Below are positions 8,401 through 14,825 of a stretch of 16,132 nucleotides of DNA, piece by piece. The notes below the pieces were generated by a model. The model searched no databases. It was not told the DNA's origin and saw only the letters and a program-made list of their open reading frames with translations. The stretch's first letter is position 1; every line of letters starts with the position of its first letter. The DNA is taken from NCBI GenBank assembly GCA_937906975.1, contig CALCUN010000165.1:1-16132 (forward strand). Reading direction: 5' to 3'. The position numbers were made by a program, and so were the translations under genes. The DNA is from an uncultured Bacteroidales bacterium (GTDB lineage: Bacteria > Bacteroidota > Bacteroidia > Bacteroidales > P3).

Positions 8401-9704
8401 ATAAACAAGGCTTTCATATCTTGTCCTCCAATATCAAGAATAAAATCCACCTCAGGACATAGAGTTTTCGCAGCCTTATAGTGAGCTATCGTTTCCACAA
8501 CCGAACATTCCATAGAAAAGGCAGTTTTAATCAACTCTTCCCCATAGCCTGTTGAACAAGCAGAAACTATATTTATTGTAGCGTTATTTTCTTGACAAGC
8601 CTTATTCATTCTCTCTATTGCTTGCTCAACCGCTTTCAAGGCATTACCACCATTTCTGCTGTAATCAGAAAATATTATGTTGCTTTCGCTATCGGTGAGA
8701 ACAAGTTTTGTTGTTGTAGAACCCGAATCTAATCCAAGAAAACAATCACCTTTAAAATCTTTTAACTCTCCAACCTTCTCTCCTTTCGCTTTTTCTTTTC
8801 TCCACTCTTGTAATTCTTCCTCGTCTTTAAAGATTACCTCTAATCTATTACTGATATTATTTGTTGTGGTTTGAGTATTTGAGAGTTTTTCTATCAAATC
8901 TTCTATCTTTATCACAAGTCCTTGCTCGCCATCGGTGAAAACACAACCCATTGCAGGAATAAGATTAGAATTTTCAAGTCTTATGAAATCTTTTTCATCA
9001 AGAGAAAGAACTCTTGCAAAGGCTTCTCTTAGGGATTTAATATAAGTCAATGGTCCTCCACAGAATAAAATCTTTGGAACAATCTGCATGCCTTTTGAAA
9101 GTGAGGAAACAACTTGCAAAGCTATGGCGTTAAAAATTGAAACTGCAATATCCTGCTTTGAAACGCCTCTTGCAACAAGGTTTTGCACGTCTGTCTTTGA
9201 GAAAACACCACATCGTGATGCTATTGGATAGATATGTTTTGCGTTTTGTGCAAGGAGGTCAAGTTCATCTACATCTACTCCAAGTATTAAAGCCATTTGG
9301 TCAATGAAAGCACCCGTTCCTCCTGCACAATTACCATTCATACGCATCACAGGTAAGGAAGACGTTTTTGAAAAGAAGATTATTTTTGAATCTTCTCCAC
9401 CTATGTCAATTATTGAGTTAATATCCATTGAGAAATGCTTAACAAAATTTGACACAGCAATGACCTCTTGAATAAAAGGCACGTTTAGACGTTCCGAAAT
9501 TCCAAATCCAGCAGAACCTGTTATGATTATCTCTAATTCTACTTCACTTCCAAGTTGAGTTTTTATGCTTTCAAGAATGTTTAACAACGTTCCTTTAACA
9601 TCTGCATTATGTCTTAAATAATTAGAATAAACAATTTCTTTTTTATTATTTACAACTACTGCTTTTGCTGTTGTTGAACCAATATCTACTCCTAATCTAT
9701 ACAT
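5463..9704 (-). CDS. Giant acyl-CoA dehydratase activase (HgdC/BadF-type, two ATPase domains plus DUF2229/HgdB-like C-terminus)
   Basis: Proteins of this family use ATP to inject an electron from a [4Fe-4S] cluster into 2-hydroxyacyl-CoA dehydratases or related reductases; the target of this 1413-residue form is unknown. Domain 1 (about 1-270) has the ASKHA motifs GVDIGSTTAKAVV (5-17) and IIDIGGEDSKI (98-108), and cluster cysteines at NCAGGTGAFI (Cys126) and RCGVF (Cys165). Domain 2 (about 320-590) repeats these: GLDSGSTTTKLV, ILDIGGQDMKA, ACSSGCGSFI (Cys449, Cys453) and RCTVF (Cys488). A further cysteine set C606-x2-C609-x3-C613 and C632 follows, then a DUF2229-like region from about 667 (YRLGVPRVLNMFEDFPFWEALF). 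The rest resembles HgdB/COG3581, with ARPYHTD, FGCGPDAF, QTGGQCRASNY and a final DFDSGVSEVNVVNR. TetR lies 7 bases upstream. No dehydratase subunits are nearby. Confidence 0.9.
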   Translation of the reverse strand: MYRLGVDIGSTTAKAVVVNNKKEIVYSNYLRHNADVKGTLLNILESIKTQLGSEVELEIIITGSAGFGISERLNVPFIQEVIAVSNFVKHFSMDINSIIDIGGEDSKIIFFSKTSSLPVMRMNGNCAGGTGAFIDQMALILGVDVDELDLLAQNAKHIYPIASRCGVFSKTDVQNLVARGVSKQDIAVSIFNAIALQVVSSLSKGMQIVPKILFCGGPLTYIKSLREAFARVLSLDEKDFIRLENSNLIPAMGCVFTDGEQGLVIKIEDLIEKLSNTQTTTNNISNRLEVIFKDEEELQEWRKEKAKGEKVGELKDFKGDCFLGLDSGSTTTKLVLTDSESNIIFSDYSRNGGNALKAVEQAIERMNKACQENNATINIVSACSTGYGEELIKTAFSMECSVVETIAHYKAAKTLCPEVDFILDIGGQDMKALFIEDGVLNKIELNEACSSGCGSFIENFANSLSYPVAEFAQIACLAKNPCDLGTRCTVFMNSKVKQSLREGASVADISAGLAYSVVKNCLYKVLKLNSLDIGKNIVVQGGTMRNDSIVKALENMIGVKVYRSQTPELMGAYGCAIHAKENYDNNSLKTTFTSKVSDFTSKEINCKGCENQCLVTKYTFENNKTYHSGNKCEKIFSSKAEEEKGDNIYTYKLERVFESKKLSNPKYRLGVPRVLNMFEDFPFWEALFSEFDIELVLSDLSTYSNYEKGLKQVMSENICFPAKLVHSHIDNLVAKGLKHIFFPYVVFEKKESENVANSYNCPIVSSYSVLIKSQLSVYDNTDIKIDNPVFTFKNKNLLFKNCEIYFKTLSNEVKSFKYSKAQLKKAFEKALQAQHQYEIDLQNKTKEYFEKAKANKQPIILLAARPYHTDSLIQHKLSDIISSLGACVISDDIVRVDNDFDMQDTYMLSQWTYMNRIVKAAKWVTTQNDEVNYAQITSFGCGPDAFLLDEITHLLKRHNKSCTIIKVDDINNVGSMRLRIRSLLESLKQKTVNTKTVEAFVDTKIFDTEDKERTILAPFFTDYASPLLPEVFALSGYKLEVLPLSDQKSADLGLQYSNNEVCYPATLIVGDMIKALSSGKYDLSKTAVGITQTGGQCRASNYYAVIRKALVDAGFSQVPVISATMSSNVHTNQPGFKLDYKSIIVIAFDAMLFGDCLSKIYHSTAVRIENPNLALELKNQYLERAKPIVLKKDRKALIALLKEAVKEFNSLLPSEYIERKKVGIVGEIFLKFHPFANQNIISWLMSQKIEVIPPTLTPFMTQFFVNRDAKLENYLDTSSIPNPIMKFIYKIVKSEISRFNSIMSKFRYYSPLEDIYELADDVKNVIPLVAQFGEGWALPAEIVSLAKNKADGVISLQPFGCIANHIISKGVENKIKQLYPNLSLLSLDFDSGVSEVNVVNRLMLLKDTISKKH

Positions 9705-9711
9705 TATCTTT

Positions 9712-10323
9712 CTATGATTTTATGCTTGATAATATTAGTTTCTTTATATGAGTCTTTCTTCTTTCTAAAAAAGCTTCTTGTGTTTGAGAATCCATTTCTA
9801 AGATTTGTGTAAACAATACTTGCCCTACAAACGACATTACGTCTAAGGATACAATATCTATTAGCAAATCCTCTACTGAAACATCATTTAATTCTCCTTT
9901 GCTTTGTTTCATTTGAACAAACATACGAATCTTACCAACAATTTCTTTGCCAAATTCAGAGAAAAGTTCCTTCATCATTTTCAAGACCTCGCTATTGTGT
10001 CTTAATTCGCCAATTATAAAAAATGGAGCATCGGGATTGTTTTTCAAAAAACCAATTTGAGCTTCAATAATCTTTTCAATAAAATTTTCAAACGAAATAT
10101 CCTCTTGTGGAATATCGGCAAGAATCTTCAACATCTTTTGTATTTCTTGCTGACATATAATCTTAAAAAGATTTTGTTTTGTACGATAATAATAATGCAC
10201 TAAGGCTTGATTGCAACCCACAGCCTTTGCAACCTGAGTTGTAGAAACTCCCTCATAACCAAATTGCATAAACAATTCTTTTGCCACTAAAAGAATTTGT
10301 TCTTCCATATTATTCTTTTGCAT
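9712..10323 (-). CDS. TetR/AcrR-family transcriptional regulator
   Basis: The 203-residue protein has an N-terminal TetR helix-turn-helix (about residues 6-55: ILLVAKELFMQFGYEGVSTT, then QVAKAVGCNQALVHYYYRTK). A helical C-terminal domain would bind an unknown ligand and form the dimer. An in-frame second Met (residue 6) could also serve as start; the first is chosen because it best fits the distance to the -7 box at 10369-10376. The stop lies 7 bases before the activase ATG, so the two are co-transcribed. A 22 bp palindrome just upstream of the gene is the likely operator. The context suggests it tunes activase expression in response to a CoA-ester-related or redox signal, but the ligand is not visible from sequence. 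Confidence 0.93.
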   Translation of the reverse strand: MQKNNMEEQILLVAKELFMQFGYEGVSTTQVAKAVGCNQALVHYYYRTKQNLFKIICQQEIQKMLKILADIPQEDISFENFIEKIIEAQIGFLKNNPDAPFFIIGELRHNSEVLKMMKELFSEFGKEIVGKIRMFVQMKQSKGELNDVSVEDLLIDIVSLDVMSFVGQVLFTQILEMDSQTQEAFLERRKTHIKKLILSSIKS

Positions 10324-10340
10324 ACGCTATTTATTTAATC

Positions 10341-10362
10341 TATTTAATAAGTCTATTAAATA
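10341..10362. promoter_or_regulatory. Candidate TetR operator
   Basis: A perfect inverted repeat: TATTTAATA at 10341-10349, a 4-base spacer, and TATTAAATA at 10354-10362. It lies between the -7 box (10369-10376) and the TetR start codon, covering the predicted transcription start. A dimeric regulator bound here would block its own promoter and that of the downstream activase. The arms are all A/T, so chance in this AT-rich genome is the main worry. Confidence 0.5.
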
Positions 10363-10368
10363 ACTCTG

Positions 10369-10376
10369 CAAAAGTA
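10369..10376 (-). promoter_or_regulatory. -7 promoter element for the TetR-activase unit
   Basis: The minus strand reads TACTTTTG, matching TAnnTTTG, 45 bases before the TetR ATG. The expected -33 position falls in the arm of the tyrS terminator (10387-10412) and shows only a T-run, not TTG. Confidence 0.5.
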
Positions 10377-10386
10377 GAAATTTTTT

Positions 10387-10454
10387 CTTAGCTTTAAAAA
10401 AATAATCCTAAGAAAAAAAATATTTTTCCTTAGGATTATTTTTTTAAAGCTAAG
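10387..10454 (-). terminator. 26 bp perfect inverted repeat, terminator of tyrS
   Basis: Arms at 10387-10412 and 10429-10454 are perfect reverse complements over 26 bases, with a 16-base A/T loop. The structure starts 7 bases after the tyrS stop. On the minus strand the inner stem AATAATCCTAAG/CTTAGGATTATT is followed by a T-run, giving a functional intrinsic terminator inside the larger hairpin. On the plus strand a run of seven T after GC also follows, so it can act in both directions. It insulates tyrS from the TetR promoter. Confidence 0.88.
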
Positions 10455-10461
10455 GCTTTTT

Positions 10462-11742
10462 TTACTTAGCCACTATTATGAAATAGTTTTTCTTACCTTT
10501 TTGAACTAAAATGTATTGTTCGTTCAAAAGACTCTCAGCAGATGTTATATAATCTTCTTTTATCTTTTCTTTATTTATAGAAAGTGAGTTTTCTTTTAAT
10601 GCTCTACGAACTTCTCCCTTTGAGGCAAGAATTTGAGTCTTTTCTGCTAATAAATCAACTACGTTTATTCCTTGCAAAATTTCATCTTTTCTAACTTCAA
10701 ATGTAGGAACGCCTTCAAAAACACTAAGGAATGTAGCACTATCTAAACGTTTCAATGTGTCGGTTGTGCCTTTGCCGAAAAGAATTTCCGAAGCCTCAAC
10801 AGCCTTGTTGTATTCTTCTTCTCCATGAACGCGTATTGTTATGTCTTTTGCAAGAGCCTTTTGAAGCATTCTTAGATTTGGAGCAACATCGTGTTCTTTT
10901 TCCAAATTTTCTATTTCATCTTTTGTGAAGAATGTGAAGATACGAATAAATTTCTTTGCATCCTCATCAGAAACATTAAGCCAGAATTGATAGAAAGCAT
11001 AAGGCGATGTTTTTTCTGCATCTAACCACACATTACCTTTTTCAGTTTTTCCAAATTTTGTGCCATCTGCTTTTGTAATCAAAGGACATGTCATTGCGAA
11101 AGCTTCGCCTCCAAGAGTTCTTCTTATAAGTTCAGTTCCGCAAGTGATGTTTCCCCATTGGTCTGAGCCACCCATTTGAAGTTTACAGCCGTAGTTTTCA
11201 TATAAATACTTAAAGTCGTATGCTTGAAGCAACTGATAAGAAAACTCAGTGAAAGAAAGTCCTGTTTCAATACGTTTCTTCACACAGTCTTTCGCCATCA
11301 TATAGTTCACTGTTATGTGTTTACCGATGTCTCTTATGAAATCCAAGAAACTCCACTTGCTATTCCAATCATAATTGTTAAGCACCAAAGCCTTATTCTC
11401 AGCTTCGGTTTCAAAATCCATAAAATGCGATAATTGTTTCTTTATGCAAGCTTGATTATGTTGTATTTCTTCAAGTGTAAGTAGCTTTCTTTCTTGGCTT
11501 TTAAACGAAGGATCGCCAATCATTCCTGTGGCTCCGCCTAACAAAACAATGGGTCTGTGTCCGCTTCTTTGAAGATGAGAAAGCATCATAATGCCTACTA
11601 AGTGTCCTATATGTAAACTGTCTGCTGTTGGGTCGAATCCTACATACGCAGTCGCAGTTTGTTTTAAGAATTGCTCTTCTGTGCCCGGCATAATGTCGTG
11701 AATCATGCCCCTCCAACGTAATTCCTCTACAAAGTTTTTCAT
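10462..11742 (-). CDS. tyrS: Tyrosyl-tRNA synthetase
   Basis: Class I aminoacyl-tRNA synthetase that charges tRNA-Tyr. The 426-residue length is standard for the bacterial TyrRS-1 type. Visible signatures: tyrosine-site start [16 protein letters not shown] with HIGH at 44-47; [10 protein letters not shown] at 171-180; GGSDQWGNI at 191-199; and the bacterial KMSKS-equivalent KFGKT at 229-233. The C-terminal S4-like RNA-binding domain runs from about 353 to 426 ([19 protein letters not shown]). It is transcribed alone from a divergent promoter region shared with the peptidase gene and ends in the 26 bp hairpin. No T-box leader is present; the inferred leader is only about 26 nt. Confidence 0.98.
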   Translation of the reverse strand: MKNFVEELRWRGMIHDIMPGTEEQFLKQTATAYVGFDPTADSLHIGHLVGIMMLSHLQRSGHRPIVLLGGATGMIGDPSFKSQERKLLTLEEIQHNQACIKKQLSHFMDFETEAENKALVLNNYDWNSKWSFLDFIRDIGKHITVNYMMAKDCVKKRIETGLSFTEFSYQLLQAYDFKYLYENYGCKLQMGGSDQWGNITCGTELIRRTLGGEAFAMTCPLITKADGTKFGKTEKGNVWLDAEKTSPYAFYQFWLNVSDEDAKKFIRIFTFFTKDEIENLEKEHDVAPNLRMLQKALAKDITIRVHGEEEYNKAVEASEILFGKGTTDTLKRLDSATFLSVFEGVPTFEVRKDEILQGINVVDLLAEKTQILASKGEVRRALKENSLSINKEKIKEDYITSAESLLNEQYILVQKGKKNYFIIVAK

Positions 11743-11773
11743 TTCCTATTTTTATTTTAACATATTCAATTTA

Positions 11774-11781
11774 CAAAATTA
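11774..11781 (-). promoter_or_regulatory. -7 promoter element of tyrS
   Basis: The minus strand reads TAATTTTG, identical to the rpsL -7 box, 32 bases before the tyrS ATG. No TTG is found at -33; that position overlaps the -7 box of the divergent gene (11795-11802). Confidence 0.5.
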
Positions 11782-11794
11782 CGTTATTTCTTCA

Positions 11795-11802
11795 TATCTT
11801 TG
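11795..11802 (+). promoter_or_regulatory. -7 promoter element of the peptidase-flippase unit
   Basis: TATCTTTG matches TAnnTTTG and lies 16 bases before the ATG at 11819. This excludes the longer in-frame start at 11705, which would lie upstream of the promoter and inside tyrS. The -33 region has TTTAC rather than TTTG. Confidence 0.55.
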
Positions 11803-11818
11803 CGAAAAAATTAAAAAA

Positions 11819-13216
11819 ATGAAACGTTTTTTTATCTTAATACTATCAATTTTGAGTTTAAATATCTCTTTTGCTCAAAGCCAACAAAGAGAAAATTTAA
11901 AGAAAGATGTTTATTTTTTAAGCAGTGATGATTTGGAAGGACGAAAAGTTGGAAGCATTGGAAACTCTCTTGCAAGAGAATATATTTGTTCTCAATTAGA
12001 TTCTTTAAAGATAGAATACTATATTCAAAATTTTGCTGTTGATTTAGGGAACAACATAGTTGCAGAAATAAGAGCAGAAAAGCCTTTGTATAATTCTGAA
12101 TACATTGTAATCGGTGCTCACTATGATCATTTAGGAATAAAGAACAATAAAATATATAACGGAGCTGACGACAACGCATCGGGAAGTGCAATGCTTATTC
12201 AATTAGCCCGTTTGCTAAATGCAAATTCAGACAAAATAAATCGTAATATTATTTTAATTTGGTTTGATGCCGAAGAAATGGGATTATTAGGCTCTGATCA
12301 TTTTGCTTACAATCCAATGTTTGTTGATAAGCTTTCTGATATTAAGTTAATGATAAATCTTGATATGGTAGGCTGGTATAAAAATGGTGCTTTGGAAATT
12401 GCAAATGTTGCTATGCTTAATGGTTGGAAAGAGATATTTAAAAGCACAAAAACCGACTTAAAAACAAAGGTGTCTAAGTATAAGAAATCTGTTTTTACGG
12501 ATTCGGACTATTCTTCTTTTGCAAAAAGAGATATTCCTGCAATAACAATGACAACAGGCACCGATTCGCCTTATCATAAGCCCGAAGACGATGCAGAATT
12601 GATAGATTACGAGGGCATGGACAAGATTTGCGATTTTGTTTTCAATCTTACCGTAAACGCAAGCAACTATAAAAATTTAGGATACTCAGGAAAAAAATCA
12701 CGAAAGCATCAGTTTTATAGAGATGGTTATGAATTTGGAATAAATCTCGGCATAGGAAGTTGCAATCAGTACTATAACAGTGGAAATATTACAGGAAGAA
12801 ACGGTTTTTCTGCAAATAGTGGATTTATGATTCAGTATAATATTGATGAAATTCAAAGTTTGGATTTAGCAGTTAATGCAAATATAGAACGAAGTAAGCA
12901 AGTTGAAGGAAAGTTTAATGCAATGAAAATCTCTGTTCCTTTGACTTATACTTTCGGATACTTTGATAGAGCAGCCGGAATGGGAGTTAAACTTGGTGTT
13001 GCTTACGATTATATTGTTAAAGCAGAGTTAGAGAATGCTCTTTTAAAGAAAGGAGAGTACAATCCGCACGATATAGGACTGATTTATGGATTTACACTTC
13101 GCATAGGTAAGATTGGAATAAATTATTTAGCGAAATACGGATTTTTAGATAGACATTTCCAACCTATAAAGATTACTTACAGAGAATCAATCTTTGGTTT
13201 AACATATTATTTTTAA
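11819..13216 (+). CDS. Secreted M28 zinc peptidase with C-terminal outer-membrane beta-barrel-like domain
   Basis: The 465-residue protein starts with a signal peptide (MKRFFILILSILSLNISFAQ, cleavage probably after Ala19). The M28 aminopeptidase-type domain spans about 25-285 with the full set of zinc and catalytic residues: GAHYDHLG (His101, Asp103), GADDNASG (Asp117), FDAEEMG (Glu152/Glu153), NLDMVG (Asp182) and PYHKPEDD (His253). From about 298 to the end the sequence changes to amphipathic strands typical of small outer-membrane barrels (FGINLGIGSCNQYY, FMIQYNIDEIQSLDLAVNAN, ISVPLTYTFGYFD, MGVKLGVAYDYIV, FTLRIGKIGINYLAKYG). It ends in LTYYF, a terminal aromatic as in BAM-inserted barrels. 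It is probably an envelope peptidase held in the outer membrane. The ATG at 11819 is chosen over one at 11705 because of the signal peptide and promoter position. It lies 8 bases before the flippase. Confidence 0.88.
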   Translation: MKRFFILILSILSLNISFAQSQQRENLKKDVYFLSSDDLEGRKVGSIGNSLAREYICSQLDSLKIEYYIQNFAVDLGNNIVAEIRAEKPLYNSEYIVIGAHYDHLGIKNNKIYNGADDNASGSAMLIQLARLLNANSDKINRNIILIWFDAEEMGLLGSDHFAYNPMFVDKLSDIKLMINLDMVGWYKNGALEIANVAMLNGWKEIFKSTKTDLKTKVSKYKKSVFTDSDYSSFAKRDIPAITMTTGTDSPYHKPEDDAELIDYEGMDKICDFVFNLTVNASNYKNLGYSGKKSRKHQFYRDGYEFGINLGIGSCNQYYNSGNITGRNGFSANSGFMIQYNIDEIQSLDLAVNANIERSKQVEGKFNAMKISVPLTYTFGYFDRAAGMGVKLGVAYDYIVKAELENALLKKGEYNPHDIGLIYGFTLRIGKIGINYLAKYGFLDRHFQPIKITYRESIFGLTYYF

Positions 13217-13224
13217 GAAAAAAA

Positions 13225-14664
13225 ATGAGCGATATAAAGAAACTTGCAGGGCAAACAGCAATTTATGGTTTACCAACCATATTAGGAAGATTTTTAAACT
13301 ATCTTTTAGTTCCTGTTTACACCTATTCCCTTACGGCAGACAAGTACGGAGTGGTTTCAGAGCTTTATGCCTATATTTCTTTCCTTATGATAATTCTCAC
13401 ATACGGCATGGAAACGGCATATTTTCGCTTTTGCCAAAAACAAGACGACAAGTCCGTAGTTTTTAACACCTCTTTATTTTCTCTATTCTGCACAACCTCG
13501 CTTTTTCTCTTGATTACCTTTTTCAATATCGAGAGTATAAGCAGTGCAATGCAATATGAAAACGAGCAAAACTATATAAAATGGTTTTTAATCATTGTTG
13601 CACTTGATGCTTTTCGTGCAATTCCTTACGCAAAACTAAGACAAGAAAACAAAGCAGCACGATTTGCCTTAATAAAAAGCGTAGATATTTTTTCAAATAT
13701 AGGATTTAATCTATTATTCTTTTTTATTCTTAAACCAGATAACCTTGTTGAGTGCATTTTTATTTCAAATTTCTTAGCAAGTGCAATATCTGTTGTAATG
13801 CTTCTACCGGAATATTCTAAGTTTCGTTTTAAAATTAGTTTTTCTCTTTTGAAACAAATGTTAGTTTATGGACTTCCCGTTATGATTGGTGGACTTGCAG
13901 GAATGGTAAACGAGACTTTTGACCGTATTGCTTTGAAAAAACTTTTAACTTGCCCCGAAGAAACTGCCGATTGCAACACCTACGCAATGCAACAAATAGG
14001 AATATATGGTGCTTGCTACAAGATTTCTATCGTAATGAGCCTTTTCATTCAAGCATTTAAGTTTGCAGCCGAGCCTTTCTTCTTTTCAAAGATGAAAGCC
14101 AAAGATGCAAAACAAACATACTCCTCTGTAATGCTTGTTTTCACTATTTTCTTGCTCACAATCTTTCTTGGAGTAATCGCTTATATGGATTTATTTCAAT
14201 ATTTCGTTAGTGAGGAATATAGAGTCGGCTTAAACGTTGTACCAATACTTCTTTTGGCAAATTTCTGCTTAGGAATATATTACAATCTCTCCATTTGGTA
14301 TAAGGTAAGCGACAAAACGATATACGGAGCCTATATTTCGGGCATTGGAGCTGCAATAACCTTGATTCTAAACTTTATTTTAGTGCCACGCTTTGGCTAT
14401 TTAGGTGCAGCATACACAACTTTGATTTGCTATGCTACGATAATGATAATTTGTTGGGCGATAGGACAAAAATTCTATCCCGTAAAATATCCTATAAAAC
14501 GTTTCTTGCTTTATGTAATCCTTGCCTTAGGGTTGTATTTTGTAATGAACGTTTTCCAAGATTACGAAAACAATCTAATAAGATTAGGAATCAACACCCT
14601 ATGCGTGCTAATTTTCATAGCCGTTGCCTTTGTTTTGGATTTGAAGAAAGTGATTAGGAAATAA
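13225..14664 (+). CDS. Polysaccharide/oligosaccharide flippase (Wzx/RfbX-like, MOP superfamily)
   Basis: The 479-residue protein is almost entirely hydrophobic helices, about 12-14 predicted membrane segments. It opens with the family pattern KKLAGQTAIYGLPTILGRFLNYLLVPVYTY, where an amphipathic start and a conserved Gly/Arg pair precede TM1. It contains a central loop with several cysteines (TCPEETADCNTYAMQQIGIYGACYK, about residues 244-268). Such proteins flip undecaprenyl-linked sugar units across the inner membrane for O-antigen, capsule or related glycans. No glycosyltransferases are adjacent, so the substrate cannot be told. It lies 8 bases after the peptidase gene, implying co-transcription. 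It converges on the Abi_2/sRNA module with no strong plus-strand terminator between. Confidence 0.87.
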   Translation: MSDIKKLAGQTAIYGLPTILGRFLNYLLVPVYTYSLTADKYGVVSELYAYISFLMIILTYGMETAYFRFCQKQDDKSVVFNTSLFSLFCTTSLFLLITFFNIESISSAMQYENEQNYIKWFLIIVALDAFRAIPYAKLRQENKAARFALIKSVDIFSNIGFNLLFFFILKPDNLVECIFISNFLASAISVVMLLPEYSKFRFKISFSLLKQMLVYGLPVMIGGLAGMVNETFDRIALKKLLTCPEETADCNTYAMQQIGIYGACYKISIVMSLFIQAFKFAAEPFFFSKMKAKDAKQTYSSVMLVFTIFLLTIFLGVIAYMDLFQYFVSEEYRVGLNVVPILLLANFCLGIYYNLSIWYKVSDKTIYGAYISGIGAAITLILNFILVPRFGYLGAAYTTLICYATIMIICWAIGQKFYPVKYPIKRFLLYVILALGLYFVMNVFQDYENNLIRLGINTLCVLIFIAVAFVLDLKKVIRK

Positions 14665-14772
14665 AAAGAAAGAGTTAATCTCATAAAATGAAGAACGCCC
14701 CTCAAGTATGCTGTCTTTCGACTCGCCTGAGAGGCTTATTATCTCTAAATATAACTATATTGTCGCCTTAAT
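14665..14772 (-). ncRNA. Candidate structured small RNA paired with the Abi_2 gene
   Basis: A gene-free segment directly 3' of the Abi_2 gene on the same strand, with its own -7 box at 14779-14786. The main stem pairs GCCUCUCA (complement of 14728-14735) with UGAGGGGC (complement of 14697-14704). All eight pairs form only on the minus strand, through one U-G wobble, which fixes the RNA strand. Inside it, GUC-GAAA-GAC (complement of 14713-14722) is a GNRA-capped hairpin, with an asymmetric internal loop GGCGA/AGCAUACU. An AAUAUA/UAUAUU hairpin lies at 14748-14761. The 3' end runs into a short GAG/CUC hairpin and UUUCUUUUU at 14662-14682, a plausible terminator. Comparative genomics has described an 'abiF RNA motif' next to Abi_2 genes, and such RNAs have been linked to toxin control; whether this one fits that consensus I cannot test. 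Confidence 0.6.
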
Positions 14773-14778
14773 GTTTTG

Positions 14779-14811
14779 CAAAGGTAAACATTTTTTTACA
14801 ATTGTAAACAT
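14779..14811 (-). promoter_or_regulatory. Promoter and operator-like repeats of the small RNA
   Basis: The minus-strand -7 box TACCTTTG (complement of 14779-14786) matches TAnnTTTG. Two direct repeats GTAAACAT on the plus strand lie at 14784-14791 and 14804-14811, 20 bases apart (about two helical turns); the first overlaps the -7 box. A perfect 14 bp palindrome TTTACAATTGTAAA at 14795-14808 overlaps the second. The -33 position holds TTTAC rather than TTTG, as at the peptidase promoter. This layout suggests a regulated promoter within 50 bases of the Abi_2 stop. Confidence 0.55.
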
Positions 14812-14825
14812 TATTTAAACAAAAA

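Noticed and set aside
11743..11773. T-box leader for tyrS
   Set aside because: The inferred leader is only about 26 nt and lacks the T-box sequence and stem I.
11705..11818. Longer in-frame start for the M28 peptidase
   Set aside because: It would overlap the start of tyrS on the other strand, lie upstream of the -7 box at 11795-11802 and place the signal peptide 38 residues inside the protein; the ATG at 11819 fits all evidence.
11832..12191. 119-codon minus-strand ORF inside the peptidase gene
   Set aside because: Antisense shadow of the M28 domain; Cys/Leu-rich without a recognisable motif.
14665..14825. Simple bidirectional terminator between the flippase and Abi_2 genes
   Set aside because: The main stem has a C-A mismatch on the plus strand, is not followed by a T-run there, and contains a large asymmetric internal loop and a GNRA-capped hairpin; a minus-strand RNA with its own -7 box explains it better.
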